NCBI GenBank assembly: GCA_963575745.1 | Contig: CAUYUJ010020527.1 | Coordinates: 381,964-445,963, forward strand | Origin: Prorocentrum cordatum | Taxonomy: Eukaryota; Sar; Dinophyceae; Prorocentrales; Prorocentraceae | Direction of reading: 5' to 3' | DNA length: 64,000 nt | Part shown: piece by piece, positions 11,931 through 23,297 of the stretch | Layout: each line of letters begins with the position of its first letter | How positions within the stretch are numbered: position 1 is the first letter of the stretch | Notes under the pieces: model-generated | What the model was told of the DNA's origin: nothing | Database searches by the model: none | The model's input: the letters and a program-made list of their open reading frames with translations, nothing else | Position numbers and translations under genes: made by a program

Positions 11931-12620
11931 GATTCTAGATTCTAAATCATTTAATTCTGGATTTAAATGAAAATCGAGAAACGCGTGCTGATTCATATGA
12001 TATGAAGTTATTTAAATCTAGATTTAAATGAATCTGTTTGTTGCATCACAACAAATCATTTAAATCTGGATTAACATGAAATATGAATATCGGATCTAAA
12101 TCGACCATTAGAACAATAAGAAAAGAAAAATAAAAATCTGACGAAAAAAACTAAAAAAGACTCGAGAACGTAAGATAAGATAGGGGGAAAAACAAGACTG
12201 CGAGACGAAAGAACAAGAATACATATAATAGGAAAAAAAACGAAAGAACGAGTAACGAATCCAAAGAAAACCCGGTTAGATAATTTATAACATTACCGAA
12301 AAATACAATTATTACTAGATTTCGTTAGCGATGATAAAATTGCTATTCGCATGTTCCGAAAAAATGTTCTCACACGCTGGATGGCTGCGCAAGTTGTGAT
12401 GGAATCACCCTCCCTTAGGTGACCAGCCAAACATGTCAAATCCATCTCTAATGTAAGTATCTACTTGTTTGCGAACATCTGTTCTATAGCTATTCCGCTG
12501 AGTGCAAAGCAATATCTTCAAGCAGAGCTCCCACATCACATTTTCGGTCAGCTGGAGTGGAGAGAATGTTTCCATACATCATATTACTATTTCCACATTG
12601 GGTGACTAATGTTTGAATCT
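11931..12620. other. AT-rich, no gene; ATTTAAAT-type palindromes
   Basis: Abrupt change to AT-rich sequence. ATTTAAATCTAGATTTAAAT-like inverted repeats occur at about 11,940-12,090. No open frame of note. Confidence 0.6.
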
Positions 12621-13480
12621 TGTATTCCAGGTGAGCGGATTCAGTAATGGCAGCGGAAAGGAATAATCAGACTCTTCTGGAAGCAGGGTATTTTTTTACG
12701 GAACCGTGCAGAACGCAAAGCATTCCAAAACCAGAATTGGCAATCGAGCATTCGCCAGCGGAAAAGGAAGACACTAAGCTCAGTGCGCCGACGGTAGAAA
12801 ACGTGGTCCAAACCGTCGTCTATTCGAACCTTTGAGGATCCGATGCCATACCAAGAGAGTGAAGAAACAGAGGATGGTATCAAAAAATGTCTTTACAAGA
12901 TAATGCAAGAATGCATATTCAAAATAAAATATGGACGGAGCCATTTGTACAATCGAAATATCAGAAATTGACCATATTACTTGTCTATTGTGACAAATGC
13001 AAAATTGTGATATGAAAAATGCATTCGTAAAAAAGGTGAATGGTTCAGGAAATGATATGTATTAACGAGACAATTGGAGAATGCAAAAGTGAGCCGAGTG
13101 ATGCGGCTACGCTAAATATTTTTCGATTCCAAAGAGAGTTTGCCCGAAAGTACGCATCTTCGTGCACTCCAGGACAAATAAAGAAGTTATTTTGCAAATT
13201 GGAAATTCATGAAGATTTGTGGCCAACAGGGAAGCAGATTGAGAATGAAAGAGCAAAAATGACGCCATCAATGAATCGATATCCGATTCCATGTGTGGAC
13301 GACAAAAATGCCTTGCAGATGCTCCAGAAGAAATACTAACATTTGGGAATTATGTTATGTTGGAACAAAAAAACGTCGCGTTCCTTCACACCGAAAGCGG
13401 GAGGGATGATTAAAAAACTGCGACACGCGTCAGGTTTCATTAGTTTCAATATGGATTTCTTTCAACACAAACCAGCATGG
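12620..13480 (+). pseudogene. MULE-type transposase, N-terminal part (decayed)
   Basis: Recognised by comparison with the better copy at 22.4-23.6 kb. A CDKCK pair (about 12,993), then ICINETIGECKSE (about 13,062), then a frame at 13,040-13,339 with ARKYASS and LWPTGKQIENERAK match CHDC, IIEVTGNCTGN, ARKYAKI and YWPTERQITNQRAK in the same order there. The Cys pairs resemble the FLYWCH/WRKY-GCM1-type zinc-binding region that precedes MULE transposase cores. Several stops and frameshifts lie between 12,835 and 13,040. At about 13,440-13,460 FISFNMDF probably matches the SSFLMDFTSKTNY region around the first catalytic Asp. Homology then ends where the 89-bp element begins. Confidence 0.6.
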
Positions 13481-13544
13481 ATTTAGACCCTGTGGGATTG
13501 TGGCAACAAAATATTCCGGCGAAGGACCCAACCATGTGCAGCTG

Positions 13545-15150
13545 TGTGTAACGCAGGTGTGGGTATCGTCCTCGGTGAACCTCCCTCTGGGGCCACGACG
13601 CGTGTGACAGGGGTGCCAAAATTGGCACGGGTACGCCATGCGGACGCTGCCACCGGAACCGTCGTTGCAGCCCCATTTGAGGCCACGAAACGTGTGCGGG
13701 GTGCGCGGAAATGCAGGGTGGAACCACGTGCGGGCGCTGCCACCAGGGCCATTGGTGGCCGCGAAACGTGGAAACGGTGTGCCGAAATGGAGAGGGAACT
13801 GCATGCGGAACCTGCCGGGGCCCTGAGTGGAACACTCCATGGGGCCACGAAACGTGTGAGGGGTGCGCCGACATGGAGGGGGGACTGCATGCGGACCTGC
13901 CACGGGGGCCTTGGGTGGAGCACCCTATGGGGCCGCGGAACGTGCGAGAGGTGCGCGGAGATGGAGGTGGAACTGCATGCGGACCCTGCCACTGGGGCCT
14001 TCGGCGGAGCACCCTATAGGGCCACGAAACGTGTGGTGAGGGGTGCGAAGAAATGGGGATGGAACTGCCTGCGGACCATGCCACTGGGGCCTTCCGCGGA
14101 GCACCCTATGGGGCCACGAAACGTGTGAGAGGTGCGCGGCGGAACACCCAATGGGGCCACGAAACGTGTGAGGGGTGCGCCGAAATGGAAGTGGAACTGC
14201 ATGCGGACCCTGCCACTGGGGCCTTCGGTGGAGCACCCTATGGGACCACGAAACGTGTGACTGGTGCGCCGAAATGGAGGTGGAACTGCATGCGGACCCT
14301 GCCGCTGGGGCCTTCGGCGGAGCTCCCTATGGGGCCACGAAACGTGTGATGGGGTGCGCCGAAATGGAAGTGGAACTGCATGCGGACCCTGCCACTGGGG
14401 CCTTCGGTGGAGCACCCTATGGGGCCACGAAACGTGTGAGGGGTGCGCCGAAATGGAGGTGGAACTGCATGCGGACCCTGCCACTGGGGCCTTCGGTGGA
14501 GCATGGGGCCACGAAACGTGTGAGGGGTGCGCCGCCGCATGCGGACCCTGCCACTGGGGCCTTCGGTGGAGGGGGCCACGAAACGTGTGAACCGCATGCG
14601 GACCCTGAAGGGGGCCACGAAACCGCCGAAATGGAGGTGGAACTGCATGCGGACCCTGCCACTGGGGCCTTCGGTGGAGCACCCTATGGGGCCACGAAAC
14701 GTGTGAGGGGTGCGCCGAAATGGAGGTGGAACTGCATGCGGACCCTGCCACTGGGGCCTTCGGTGGAGCACCCTATGGGGCCACGAAACGTGTGAGGGGT
14801 GCGCCGAAATGGAAGTGGAACTGCATGCGGACCCTGCCACTGGGGCCTTCGGTGGAGCACCCTATGGGGCCACGAAACGTGTGAGGGGTGCGCCGAAATG
14901 GAAGTGGAACTGCATGCGGACCCTGCCACTGGGGCCTTCGGTGGAGCACCCTATGGGGCCACGAAACGTGTGAGGGGTGCGCCGAAATGGAGGTGGAACT
15001 GCATGCGGACCCTGCCACTGGGGCTTTCGGTGGAGCACCTTATGGGACCACGAAACGTGTGAGGGGTGCGCCGAAATGGAGGTGGAACTGCATGCGGACC
15101 CTGCCGCGGGGGCCTTCGGTGGAGCTCCCTATGGAGCCACGAAGCGCTGT
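13545..15150. repeat. 89-bp minisatellite array
   Basis: At its 3' side (about 14,640-15,110) near-identical 89-bp units follow one another: GGGGCCACGAAACGTGTGAG, then GGTGCGCCGAAATGG, then GCATGCGGACCCTGCCACTG, then GGGCCTTCGGTGGAGCACCC. Units from 13,545 to about 14,100 are more diverged. Between about 14,500 and 14,640 three shortened units carry internal deletions. Since 89 is not a multiple of 3, a read-through frame passes through all three phases in 267 bp; the 81-87 codon frames on each strand are artefacts of this. It belongs to the same family as the 90-bp array at the window start. Confidence 0.95.
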
Positions 15151-15159
15151 AATGGGTGG

Positions 15160-15295
15160 GTGAAACGCAGGGAGGAGGGAGGAGAGGGAGGAGGAGGGAG
15201 GAGGAGGGGGAGGAGGAGGAGGAGGAGAAGGACGCGGGGCACCGTCTCTTCAAAACGAGGACCCAACACCACAGGATGGTTGGGAAAAAGAAACA
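15160..15295 (+). repeat. Flank of the 89-bp array, shared with 838-915
   Basis: A GGA-rich purine tract (15,175-15,235) is followed by ACGAGGACCCAACACCACA and ATGGTTGGGAAAAA, the same order as after the 90-bp array at the window start. It marks one end of the minisatellite-bearing element. Confidence 0.75.
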
Positions 15296-15339
15296 CAGCA
15301 GTCTCACATGCGTTTTTTTCCTGCCATATTTATGCCCGA

Positions 15340-16040
15340 ATATAAAGACGCACATCAGTTATGATAAAGACGCACATCAATTATTATTGAGTATTTACTT
15401 GAAGACACCGGAATCGATTGACATGACGATTACTGATAGATGTGTAGATTGCGCTGGCATGGAAAACTTACTAACTGCTTTACCACCTGAAAAAGATGTA
15501 GTTTTACATCGTTGTACGCAACGTACCCAGACAAACATAAACAAAAGAGTAAAGATAATATTCGATGGCGAGTGGGAAAGAATCGCAAGAATTTTATACT
15601 ATTACAAATGAGTGTGTTGTGGAATCAACTTGGTTTCCAAGAGTTTCATACATTCTGGTCAAGTTATTTGCCAATGGGACCGATTTCAACGAACCTGTTT
15701 GGCAAGTATCTCTCGGAAAATATGTGGCACATTTCTGATTGGATTATTCGGGCGCCTTGGGAGTGCGGATTGGAATTCCACTTGGATTCACGACGTCCGC
15801 ACGGAACACAGCCGAATAAAGCATCGTATTATAAAGACGTTGTTGGAATCTGATTCTGAGCGTTGCAATGCTTCAGAATTGGAATGCGCGAGGTTATTTC
15901 CGGACGAATCGAGGGAGGCCACTACGACTCATTTTTGAAGTCGCTGAAGGCTGGATTTTCTTCAGATCGCTCAGAATTCGCATTTCGATGTCACTTCATG
16001 GCTGGGTCTGGACCCCGTGAATGTATTGAACTTTTAACGC
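15340..16040 (+). pseudogene. MULE-type transposase, C-terminal part (decayed)
   Basis: LKTPESIDMTITDRCVDCAG (about 15,390-15,450) lines up with IPDAHLDRACV, the last MULE residues before the LINE insertion at 23.57 kb. It continues where that copy stops: DVVLHRCTQ...NINKR (about 15,497-15,550) resembles the conserved Cys/His segment after the second acidic residue of MULE cores, followed by FDGEWERIARILYYYK. Frames at 15,612-16,045 (NMWHISDWII, WECGLEFHLDS, LLESDSERCNASEL) look like the rest of the C-terminus, broken by at least two frameshifts. Together with 12,620-13,480 it is one transposase split by the 89-bp element; the middle of the catalytic core is missing. Confidence 0.5.
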
Positions 16041-16985
16041 CCTGAAAGCTTATCTCGGTTCTGCCAGCACGCCGTATATTCTGTCGAACCTACGGGAGTG
16101 CCAAGCCACGCTGCACTCTTGGGGCCAGGCGAACAGCGTTATTTTCGACGCTGGCAAAGAGAGTCACCACATTCTGAGTCACAGGCACCCTCACGGTGAC
16201 TCTTTCAGGCTCCTTGGTGTTTCATTTGACGGTCAGCTTCACATGCACGCTGCTATCGACGAATGTGCTGCTATATGCTACACGCGTATCATGTGTTTGT
16301 TGCGTACTCGGCGTTTCACACACTTTCGGAAATGGTGCTTCTCTACAAAAGCCATGTCTTGTCATACGCAGAACACCGCCGCCTGCGATTGCGCACGCTC
16401 GCGTTCTGCCCTCCACGTGCTAGACGCTGTGCAAGACAAGTTTTTGCGCGCCATCGGTCTCGCAGCCGAAGCCGCATGCGTTCAATTTAACTTGGCGCCG
16501 CTGTGTTGCCGCCGAGATATTGCTATCTTGGGCGTTCTCCACAAGTCTGCAATCGGGCGTGGCCCTTCGATGTTTCATTTTTTGTTCTGCCTCGACTCCT
16601 GTCTTCCTCCCCCCCGCGCCCCTCGTCGTCACCGTCGCCATCTGATTGATCCGTGCAGTCTGCGCGCCCAGCAATTCGTCACGCAATCCGCTCTTGGTCC
16701 GTGCGCTTATACAACATGTTGCCTGACTTTGTCGTCGCAGCGAATTCCGCGAAAGAATTTCAAAGCCGGCTGTCTGCCCTCTTGCGGTGTCACGTCGCTG
16801 CTGGCCACACAAACTGGCCTTCGACATTTTCTTGGCGCTGTCCGCTTTACAACCATTGTCTCCGCAGCATGCGCGACTGGCGCGGCCAGCCGGCCTGAAA
16901 GCCCAACACTGGGCGCCGGCGGCAAACCGTCGACCTTGGAAACCGCCGGGGGACTCGTAGAGCTTCCTTGCCACATACCATCTTT
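16035..16985 (+). mobile_element. LINE copy on plus strand, 5'-truncated at the RT active site
   Basis: Homology to the window's other LINEs starts inside the RT motif FADDLNAFKAY, reading FNALKAY at about 16,034. It continues with LRECQATLHSWGQAN, FDAGKESHHILS, SFRLLGVSFD, RTRRFTH and CCRRDIAILGVLHK (main frame 16,243-17,040), then the PPRAPRRHRRHLIDP segment. Fingers, most of the palm and the endonuclease are absent. Frame changes occur near 16,240, 16,360 and 16,690. It directly abuts the MULE C-terminus and runs into the 177-bp satellite. Confidence 0.8.
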
Positions 16986-16989
16986 AAAG

Positions 16990-18190
16990 AATAAGCAGAG
17001 TACGAATAGTTGTTCAGCCCGGGCGCTAATAGCAGACTGAGTGCAGCCGTCGAGATACATTCAACTAGCGCCTCTGATGATTTCCTTCCGATTGCTGTGC
17101 AGAACAGCCCTGTACCTCATCTGCCGCGCGAGTTGACCAAGAAAACCCATAGCGCCCCCAAGAAATTAGAGTACGAATAGTTGTTCAGCCCGAGCGCTGA
17201 TAGAAAATGGATTTTAGGGGTCTAGATACCATCAGATAGCGCGCCTCATGATTGTCTTCCGATTGCTGTGCCTAAGAGCTCGGGAGCTCATCTGCAGTTC
17301 GAGCTTAATCAAAAAAGCCCTTCCATCACCAGGAAAAAAACAAAATCTGAACAGTCGTTCGGCTTCTGTGCTGAGAACAGACCACATCCAAGCGTCTAGA
17401 TACTTCAGACTAGCGCGTCTGATAATTTCCTCCCGATTTCTGTGCCGAATAGCTCTGCAATTTAGATGCAGCTCGACTTCAATCAAAGAACCCACCATCA
17501 TCTCGAACAACATCTGTAGAATAGAAATAGTTCCGCAAACCTAGCTCGGATAGTAGACCGAGTTCGGAACTCTAGATGCTTCAGACAAACGCGCCTGGTG
17601 ATTCTGAATCGAATACGTGTGCGCATCAGCTCTGTGACTCTCCTACAGCTCGAGTTAAGTTCAGAAAACCGACAACGGCTGTCAAGAAAATTCGTACAAT
17701 ACGAATAGTTTTACGGACCTAGCTCGAGAAGTAGACCGAATTCAGACCTCTAGATGCTTCAGACGCACGCGCATGATGATTCTGAATCGATTACGTGGGC
17801 GTACAAGCTATGTAGCTCTCCTACAATTCGAGTTAATGACAGAAAACCTAGAACACCTTTCAACAATTTTCGTACAATACGAATAGTTTCGCGGACCTAC
17901 CTCGAGTAGCGGACCGAATTCGGAACCCTAGATGCTTCAGACGAACGCGCATGATGATTCTGAATCGATTACGTGGGCGCACCGGCTCTGTAGCCCCCCT
18001 ACAGCTCGAGTTAAGCACCGAAAACCGACAGCATTTGTCAAGAAAATCGGTTGAATACGAATAGTTTCGCGGACCTAGCTCGAGGAGCTGAATGCTTTGG
18101 ATGAACGCGCCTGGTGATTCTCAATCGGTTTCTGTGCGCACCAGCTCTGTAGCTCTCCTAAATCTCGAGTTAAGTACAGAAAACCGTCAA
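16990..18190. repeat. About 177-bp satellite, seven units
   Basis: The landmark TACGAATAGTT and variants occur near 17,004, 17,174, 17,347, 17,521, 17,700, 17,879 and 18,056, a period of 170-179 bp. Each is followed by a C/GAGCTCGAG-like step, TCTAGATGCTTCAGAC, GATGATTCTGAATCG and TACAGCTCGAGTTAA. Units become more alike towards the right. No coding potential. Confidence 0.85.
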
Positions 18191-18510
18191 CGCGTGTCAA
18201 GATGACTCGAAACGGCCGATCCCGCCGGGATGCTTTCTGGCAGGATAGGTACCCGATCGAGCTGAGATTCAGAGGGCGAGCGGGAATAAGATCGAATATC
18301 ACGGGAAACAATACTAGCGCTCTAACGAATGGTTGAAGTTCGAAAACGAATTTTCAGCTGAGCAAAAGTCACCGAAGGGTCTGTCGAGATTTTTCTTGCC
18401 AACTAGCTCTCCAGCGCGCCGGAATTACTCGAAAGCTTCCAGCAACTAGCTAAGGGAACCTCTACAAATACTTGTTTTCTTGTCTTGGTTTCTCTTGATG
18501 TTTTTTCTTC
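18191..18510. other. No recognisable gene
   Basis: Unique-looking spacer between the satellite and a LINE 3' end, ending in a T/C homopolymer stretch. Confidence 0.5.
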
Positions 18511-18534
18511 TCCCCCCCCCCCCCTCTTCTTTAC

Positions 18535-19640
18535 CCTCTTTCTTTTTTACAACCCCGCGAATCAACAATCTCACCACTTCCAACAAACAAACGCGCGCGC
18601 GCCAGACGCAAAGCAGCTACCTTCGGCACCCGCTCTACTAGGAACAAATAGCTCACGGCAGCAGACCAAAGGGGGAGAAGAAAGAAAAGGGGGAAAGGAA
18701 GAAAAAGAAAAAGGAGGAGAGAGAGACAAACAAGGAAAAACAGAGAAAACAAGAACAAGGATAATTTGTTTTAGCCGACCCCACAACAAAAAATCTTATG
18801 ATCAGAAACTTGCCCGGCTGGGAGGGCTCGGCCGGTCGCGCCCACGCCGAAAGGCTCATGAAATGCTGCAAAAATACTGCTGCCGGGCGAAGAAGGACAC
18901 TACGCTCGATTAAAAAATTGAACCGAACATACACATCAAAATTTTAACATGTAATTTCCAGACAGACCGTCCAGGTCAAGCCGTTTGAGAGGAAGACGAC
19001 AAATGTGAGAAAATGCCCAACAAAGCATCACGCCGCGGGCCTCCAGTTCCAGCAGCGGGACTGGTTTCCGAAGGCTCTGCGCGGGCTGAAGAGGGAAGGC
19101 CAAGGGGGAAACAAGGTCCAACCGGCGGACCTCTTCCGAGAACAGACCTGTGGATGATGCCTAGAATGGCAATGTCGCACCGGGTGCTCAAGTGAGCAAG
19201 AGAAAAATACAAGAACGCATCATGATCAGAAATACAAATAGATCTAGTAGACGGCCCTGCACGGCGTCGAGGGGGGAAGGAGCAGAGGACCAGGCGAAGT
19301 TCTATATTCAATGTACGATGAAACATGAAGGGTTGCGCACATATATAACTTCACTGTCTGAGTAAAACCGGCGGTTGCGGAGAATACTGTGTATACGCCA
19401 GCCAGACTCGCGACGCAATCCGAAATTCCGTCGCGCATGAGCAGGCGAAACTCAAAATTGATGCCCAAAACCAGCCTCCTTCGCCTCTCCTGCCATTTGG
19501 GGAGCAGCGCCGCCAGACGCAATTTTCTACTTCTGGAACGTTTCACCTCTGCATCCATGCTTTCTGTTCTCTGCCGCTCTGTTTCGGGTCTCGTTTCACC
19601 TTTTCCCCCGTAGTGCGTCCTGGCGCGCACTTGCGCGCCC
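18535..19640 (-). mobile_element. LINE copy G: 5'-truncated 3' end
   Basis: On the minus strand VSSYIEYRTSP (about 19,290), CDIAILGIIHRSVLGRGPP (about 19,150) and upstream FRLLMRD mark the LINE C-terminal domain, in two frames. The 3' UTR (about 18,560-18,880) matches copy F at 29.2-29.8 kb over several hundred bases, including AGCCGACCCCACA...ATCTTA and GCAGCTACCTTCGG. The terminal motif TTGTTGATTCGCGGGGTTGT plus an A-rich tail ends at about 18,540. Endonuclease and RT core are absent. Confidence 0.8.
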
Positions 19641-21737
19641 TGCGATGCACTCGCGGTGAGGTTCGTCTGCGTCGCCGAGGCTGGTCAACAGATAGAAATA
19701 AAAAACTAATAAAAGAATGTAGATTTGAATGCTAGAGTAGATTTGGATTAAAATAAAATTATCAATACATAGAAAGAATATTTCAAAATCCGTGGAATCT
19801 GGATTTCAATAGTGAAAGACATGAACCGTATGGCAATCATTCGAATCTACATTAGAATGAAAATCCATGAAGTCTGGAAAACGCTGAAACGTTGAATTGT
19901 TGAGAAAAAATCAAGCGACGTAATGAAAACGAAATCTTCGGATCGTACCGATGCTTCTCAACTTCTCAAATAAACTCGTCTGCTTACTTTCTCTCGAGAC
20001 AATGTGAGCTGCGTGAAAAACGGACGGAATAAACCAAAGACAAGTTCCCGAACAATCGGCACGCGATAACAAAAACAACGCCACATTAACAATGCACCAA
20101 ACCAGACGTCTCAACACGTTCTGATCGACGAACAGAGCGTCGGAATACTCCAACCAAGCTCGAACAACAATAACTGCTCTTATACAAAATCATACATAGT
20201 TTCGAATCTATCATGCCAAATCTGATATAATTGTAATGTGTACTACAATTTGTACGAGTTGCTGCGCGTCTCGAAAGCAACGCAATTTCAAAACAAATTC
20301 AAATTCAAATCCGAAAATTACTGCATTCTGACGTTAACGAAAAATCAATCATAGTAGAAGATGGGTAAAATACAAAAACGCGGACACACAGAAAAAGAAA
20401 AGAATTGCAAAGACACAATCTTTTGGGCGATCGATCTCTGTACACCAATGTCTTTACCAACTATCTATAATCGTGGAAACGCCTCAACTTTGCATGTTGT
20501 TTTTTCTTGAATTGCCTCTTTCTCACTGCTCCTTCTCCGTCGCGTCGTCTTCCATAAAACGGCGTTCCGGCGCGCGCAATGCGCGACTTCGGCACCCGCA
20601 AATTACAATCAGGGCATCGAATTCATTATTATCGATTAATATGGAGTTTTATGATACCTCAAACCATTGATACATTAAAATTAGTTTTCGGATTAAAAAA
20701 GAAACTATCTACTTAAAAATCGAGTTATCTGATGTTGGGTATTCATCCTTCCGCTGGGCTGTTAAGCATGTTCGAACAGTTTCATTACATAGAAACATTA
20801 AACGCTAGTAAAATTGATATCATCTCAATCAATCATATGCAAAATCAAATTCGTTTCGATCTATAGTACAGCTTCCTATTTTTATATATAATATGTATAT
20901 ATATAATAAAAAATGCTTCATCGACAATCCTGAAAAAAATGCGATGACGTACTAAACACGTGTCGAATCAAAACAACAAATACAAAGATTGGCTATTCTG
21001 CTTACTCACAAATTCAGAAGCAACAAACCACCCCCTGAAGAATCATTCTGTAACTGGACATAAAAAAAAGGAAAATGCTAACTAACTAACAATCAAAACG
21101 ACGAAATATTAACAACAACATATATATGGATACATGAAACATATTTCCTTTTTTTGTACGGAATTTCCAATTCTCATATTATGAAAGAATGTAGTGAACA
21201 AGCACGAACAAGATCCCCCCCACCACACACACACAAAAAAAAAGAACGAACACTACACCTATCAACAAATAAAAATCATGTGTACCAAATCAAGAGAACA
21301 AACTAGTGTGACGGTAAAAACAATTATGCTCAACTTTTCTCTATAAGAAGAATAGCCGATATATTGTCAAACCTAACATCACACTACTCAGCAAAGTTTC
21401 TAAGCAACACAGAATACTTATCGCATCATCGTTCAAAACCAAAAATGTAAGCCACATCATCACCACATATATTCTCCGGAAACGATCACGGAATTTAGGA
21501 AATTCTAGAGAATTGTGCAACACTAAAAAAGGTAGCTTCAAAAACACCCAAATACAATACAAAAACATTCTTCACGCTATACGGAATTCATATCGACCTA
21601 CCCGATTTTTGTTGAAAATATTGACTTGTTTTTTTTTGCACACATACACACACACGCAGACACATGTGTTTATATATATACATATATATATATATATGAA
21701 TATGCTAGGAAGAGACTGGAATTACGTGTGAAAAATT
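19641..21737. other. AT-rich gene desert
   Basis: Strongly AT-rich with poly(A/T) and TA runs (20,880-20,905; 21,120; 21,670-21,700). The longest frames are under 80 codons and carry no motif. A short GC-richer island lies at about 20,550-20,600. Confidence 0.7.
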
Positions 21738-21875
21738 ATTAACTCACGAGTTAATAAGTTTGGATCGTTGGTATACATATACCACGGGTAGAAAAGAATT
21801 AACTTGCGAGTTAATACTTTTGGTTCGTGTGTATACATATATCACTTATAGAAAAGTATTAACTCGCGAGTTAAT
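21738..21875. repeat. Three 18-bp palindromes at exact 60-bp spacing
   Basis: ATTAACTCGCGAGTTAAT at 21,858-21,875 is a perfect palindrome. The same site with one change stands at 21,798-21,815 (ACTTGCG) and at 21,738-21,755 (ACTCACG). The surrounding 60-bp unit is also repeated (GTATACATAT followed by GAAAAG). This could be a small tandem repeat or an array of protein-binding sites. Confidence 0.85.
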
Positions 21876-21879
21876 TCTT

Positions 21880-22370
21880 AAACATCTGGAAAAGTACTAG
21901 AAAATAGGTTATAAATTCTATAGTTCCGCGTCTTTTCGACGAAGAGAATAAACGTTACAACGATAGAATAAGTGATAGATTGCTTCCTTCCTCGAAGATT
22001 CGGTTTCCAGGCTTCAGGAACAGTTCTTGAGAGCATCGAATTACTAGAAAGGTTCTTCGAAGCTCAGGCGGCCGGCTGGTCTCCCGGAACTATTTCCGGG
22101 ATCGATCGGCCTCCCAGAGCTTACATGCCCGTGTCCTACAGAGGATTCGTAGCGGCTCTGGGGCAGAATTGCGGCAGCGAGGGATCAAAGGTTGCTAAGT
22201 TTACCGATTTAGTCCCCTCTAAATCTGCAAAGCTCTGCGGGGACTTCTGAGTCCAAATTACGAGTCCCGCGACAGAGCGTCGGTAGGGCACGGGCAAAGA
22301 AAAAGGATGTCTATATCTGTCATCCATCCCTATCCCCCCCCCCTAGATTGTAATATTCCGGAAACGGTGA
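21880..22370. other. No secure gene
   Basis: A 92-codon plus-strand frame (21,972-22,250) is present without recognised motifs. It may simply be 5' flank of the MULE element that follows. Confidence 0.4.
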
Positions 22371-23297
22371 ATGCAATTGATCCGTAGTTTTAAAGGCTCA
22401 AGCTGCCTCAGCAACTTGCTGCGATTATCACACCTTCATTTGTACCTTCGGTCCGCTCCGTTGGAGAGGGTGCACCTCCATATGATGCTTATGCCTCTCT
22501 TGTTTATTCTGGTCGATGGAGCGGTACTATGGCGTCGGCCACCCGCACAGGGCGCTCGCATCCAACTGCAGGCCGTGCCCTCAAACAAGGAACCCCATCT
22601 TGAAGATGGGTGGCTCCCCGTTCCAGGAGATTCATGCACACCTGGAGCTGGGTCGAGCAGCGCAGGACAACCTCTCGATGTCGTTCCGTTACAAATCCAA
22701 GATGCCCCCGAAGAAGAGCCGAGCAAGAAAAGACCGAAAAAGCGGCGCCCGTTTGAGATCTATGGCGAGCCGATTGTTCTTACATCGCCAGATATGTCGT
22801 TACGTGCTATGATGAATAATCATATTCGGGAGAACGACATGTACGTGCATTCTTGGACACCGTCATCCTACAATGGGGATAAGAATTTTCAGGCGGCTTG
22901 CAAGCAATGTCACGATTGCACAAAAACGCTGTGTTTTTCCATGAACAAAAACACAATGATCATTGAAGTTACTGGAAATTGCACTGGAAACGTAAATCAA
23001 CGTGACGAGCAGGTAAGAAATGCAAGAAAATACGCCAAGATCACCACGGAGAAAAAAGCAGAGCGGCTGTTGTTACAAGACGAAGTGGATCCAGAGTATT
23101 GGCCCACAGAGCGTCAAATCACGAACCAACGAGCCAAGAATAAAGTACCTGTCAATCATTACGTCGCAGAATGCCTTGGTACTTTCAATATGTTTCTGGA
23201 GAATCCTCCGAAAGAGATGCAGGCATACCATGACAAGAAGATTCCAACTGCAACCAAATGTACGCATTCCGTTCTCGCCTGTTCGCAGTGTCGATAA
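22371..23297 (+). pseudogene. MULE-type transposase, N-terminal region
   Basis: A 308-codon frame. Residues 1-110 are low-complexity. A basic KKRPKKRRP cluster (about 118-127) looks like a nuclear localisation signal. It is followed by CKQCHDC...TMIIEVTGNCTGN (about 178-210), resembling FLYWCH/WRKY-GCM1-type zinc-binding domains found N-terminal to MULE cores, and then ARKYAKI and YWPTERQITNQRAK. The family identification rests on this order plus the DFTSKTNYHG motif downstream. The true frame shifts near 23,270 into the next segment, so as read the protein ends early in SQCR. The first ATG is a convention, not supported by other signals. Confidence 0.65.

Noticed and set aside
13545-15150. 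Possible CRISPR array or zinc-finger gene (CGPCHWG...CEGCAEM in one frame)
   Set aside because: Units are contiguous without spacers, and the 89-bp length shifts frame each unit, so the Cys pairs cannot form a continuous zinc-finger protein.
21972-22250. 92-codon plus-strand frame with LLERFFEAQAAGWS
   Set aside because: Somewhat protein-like but short, without a recognised motif or a second copy in the window; kept as unassigned.
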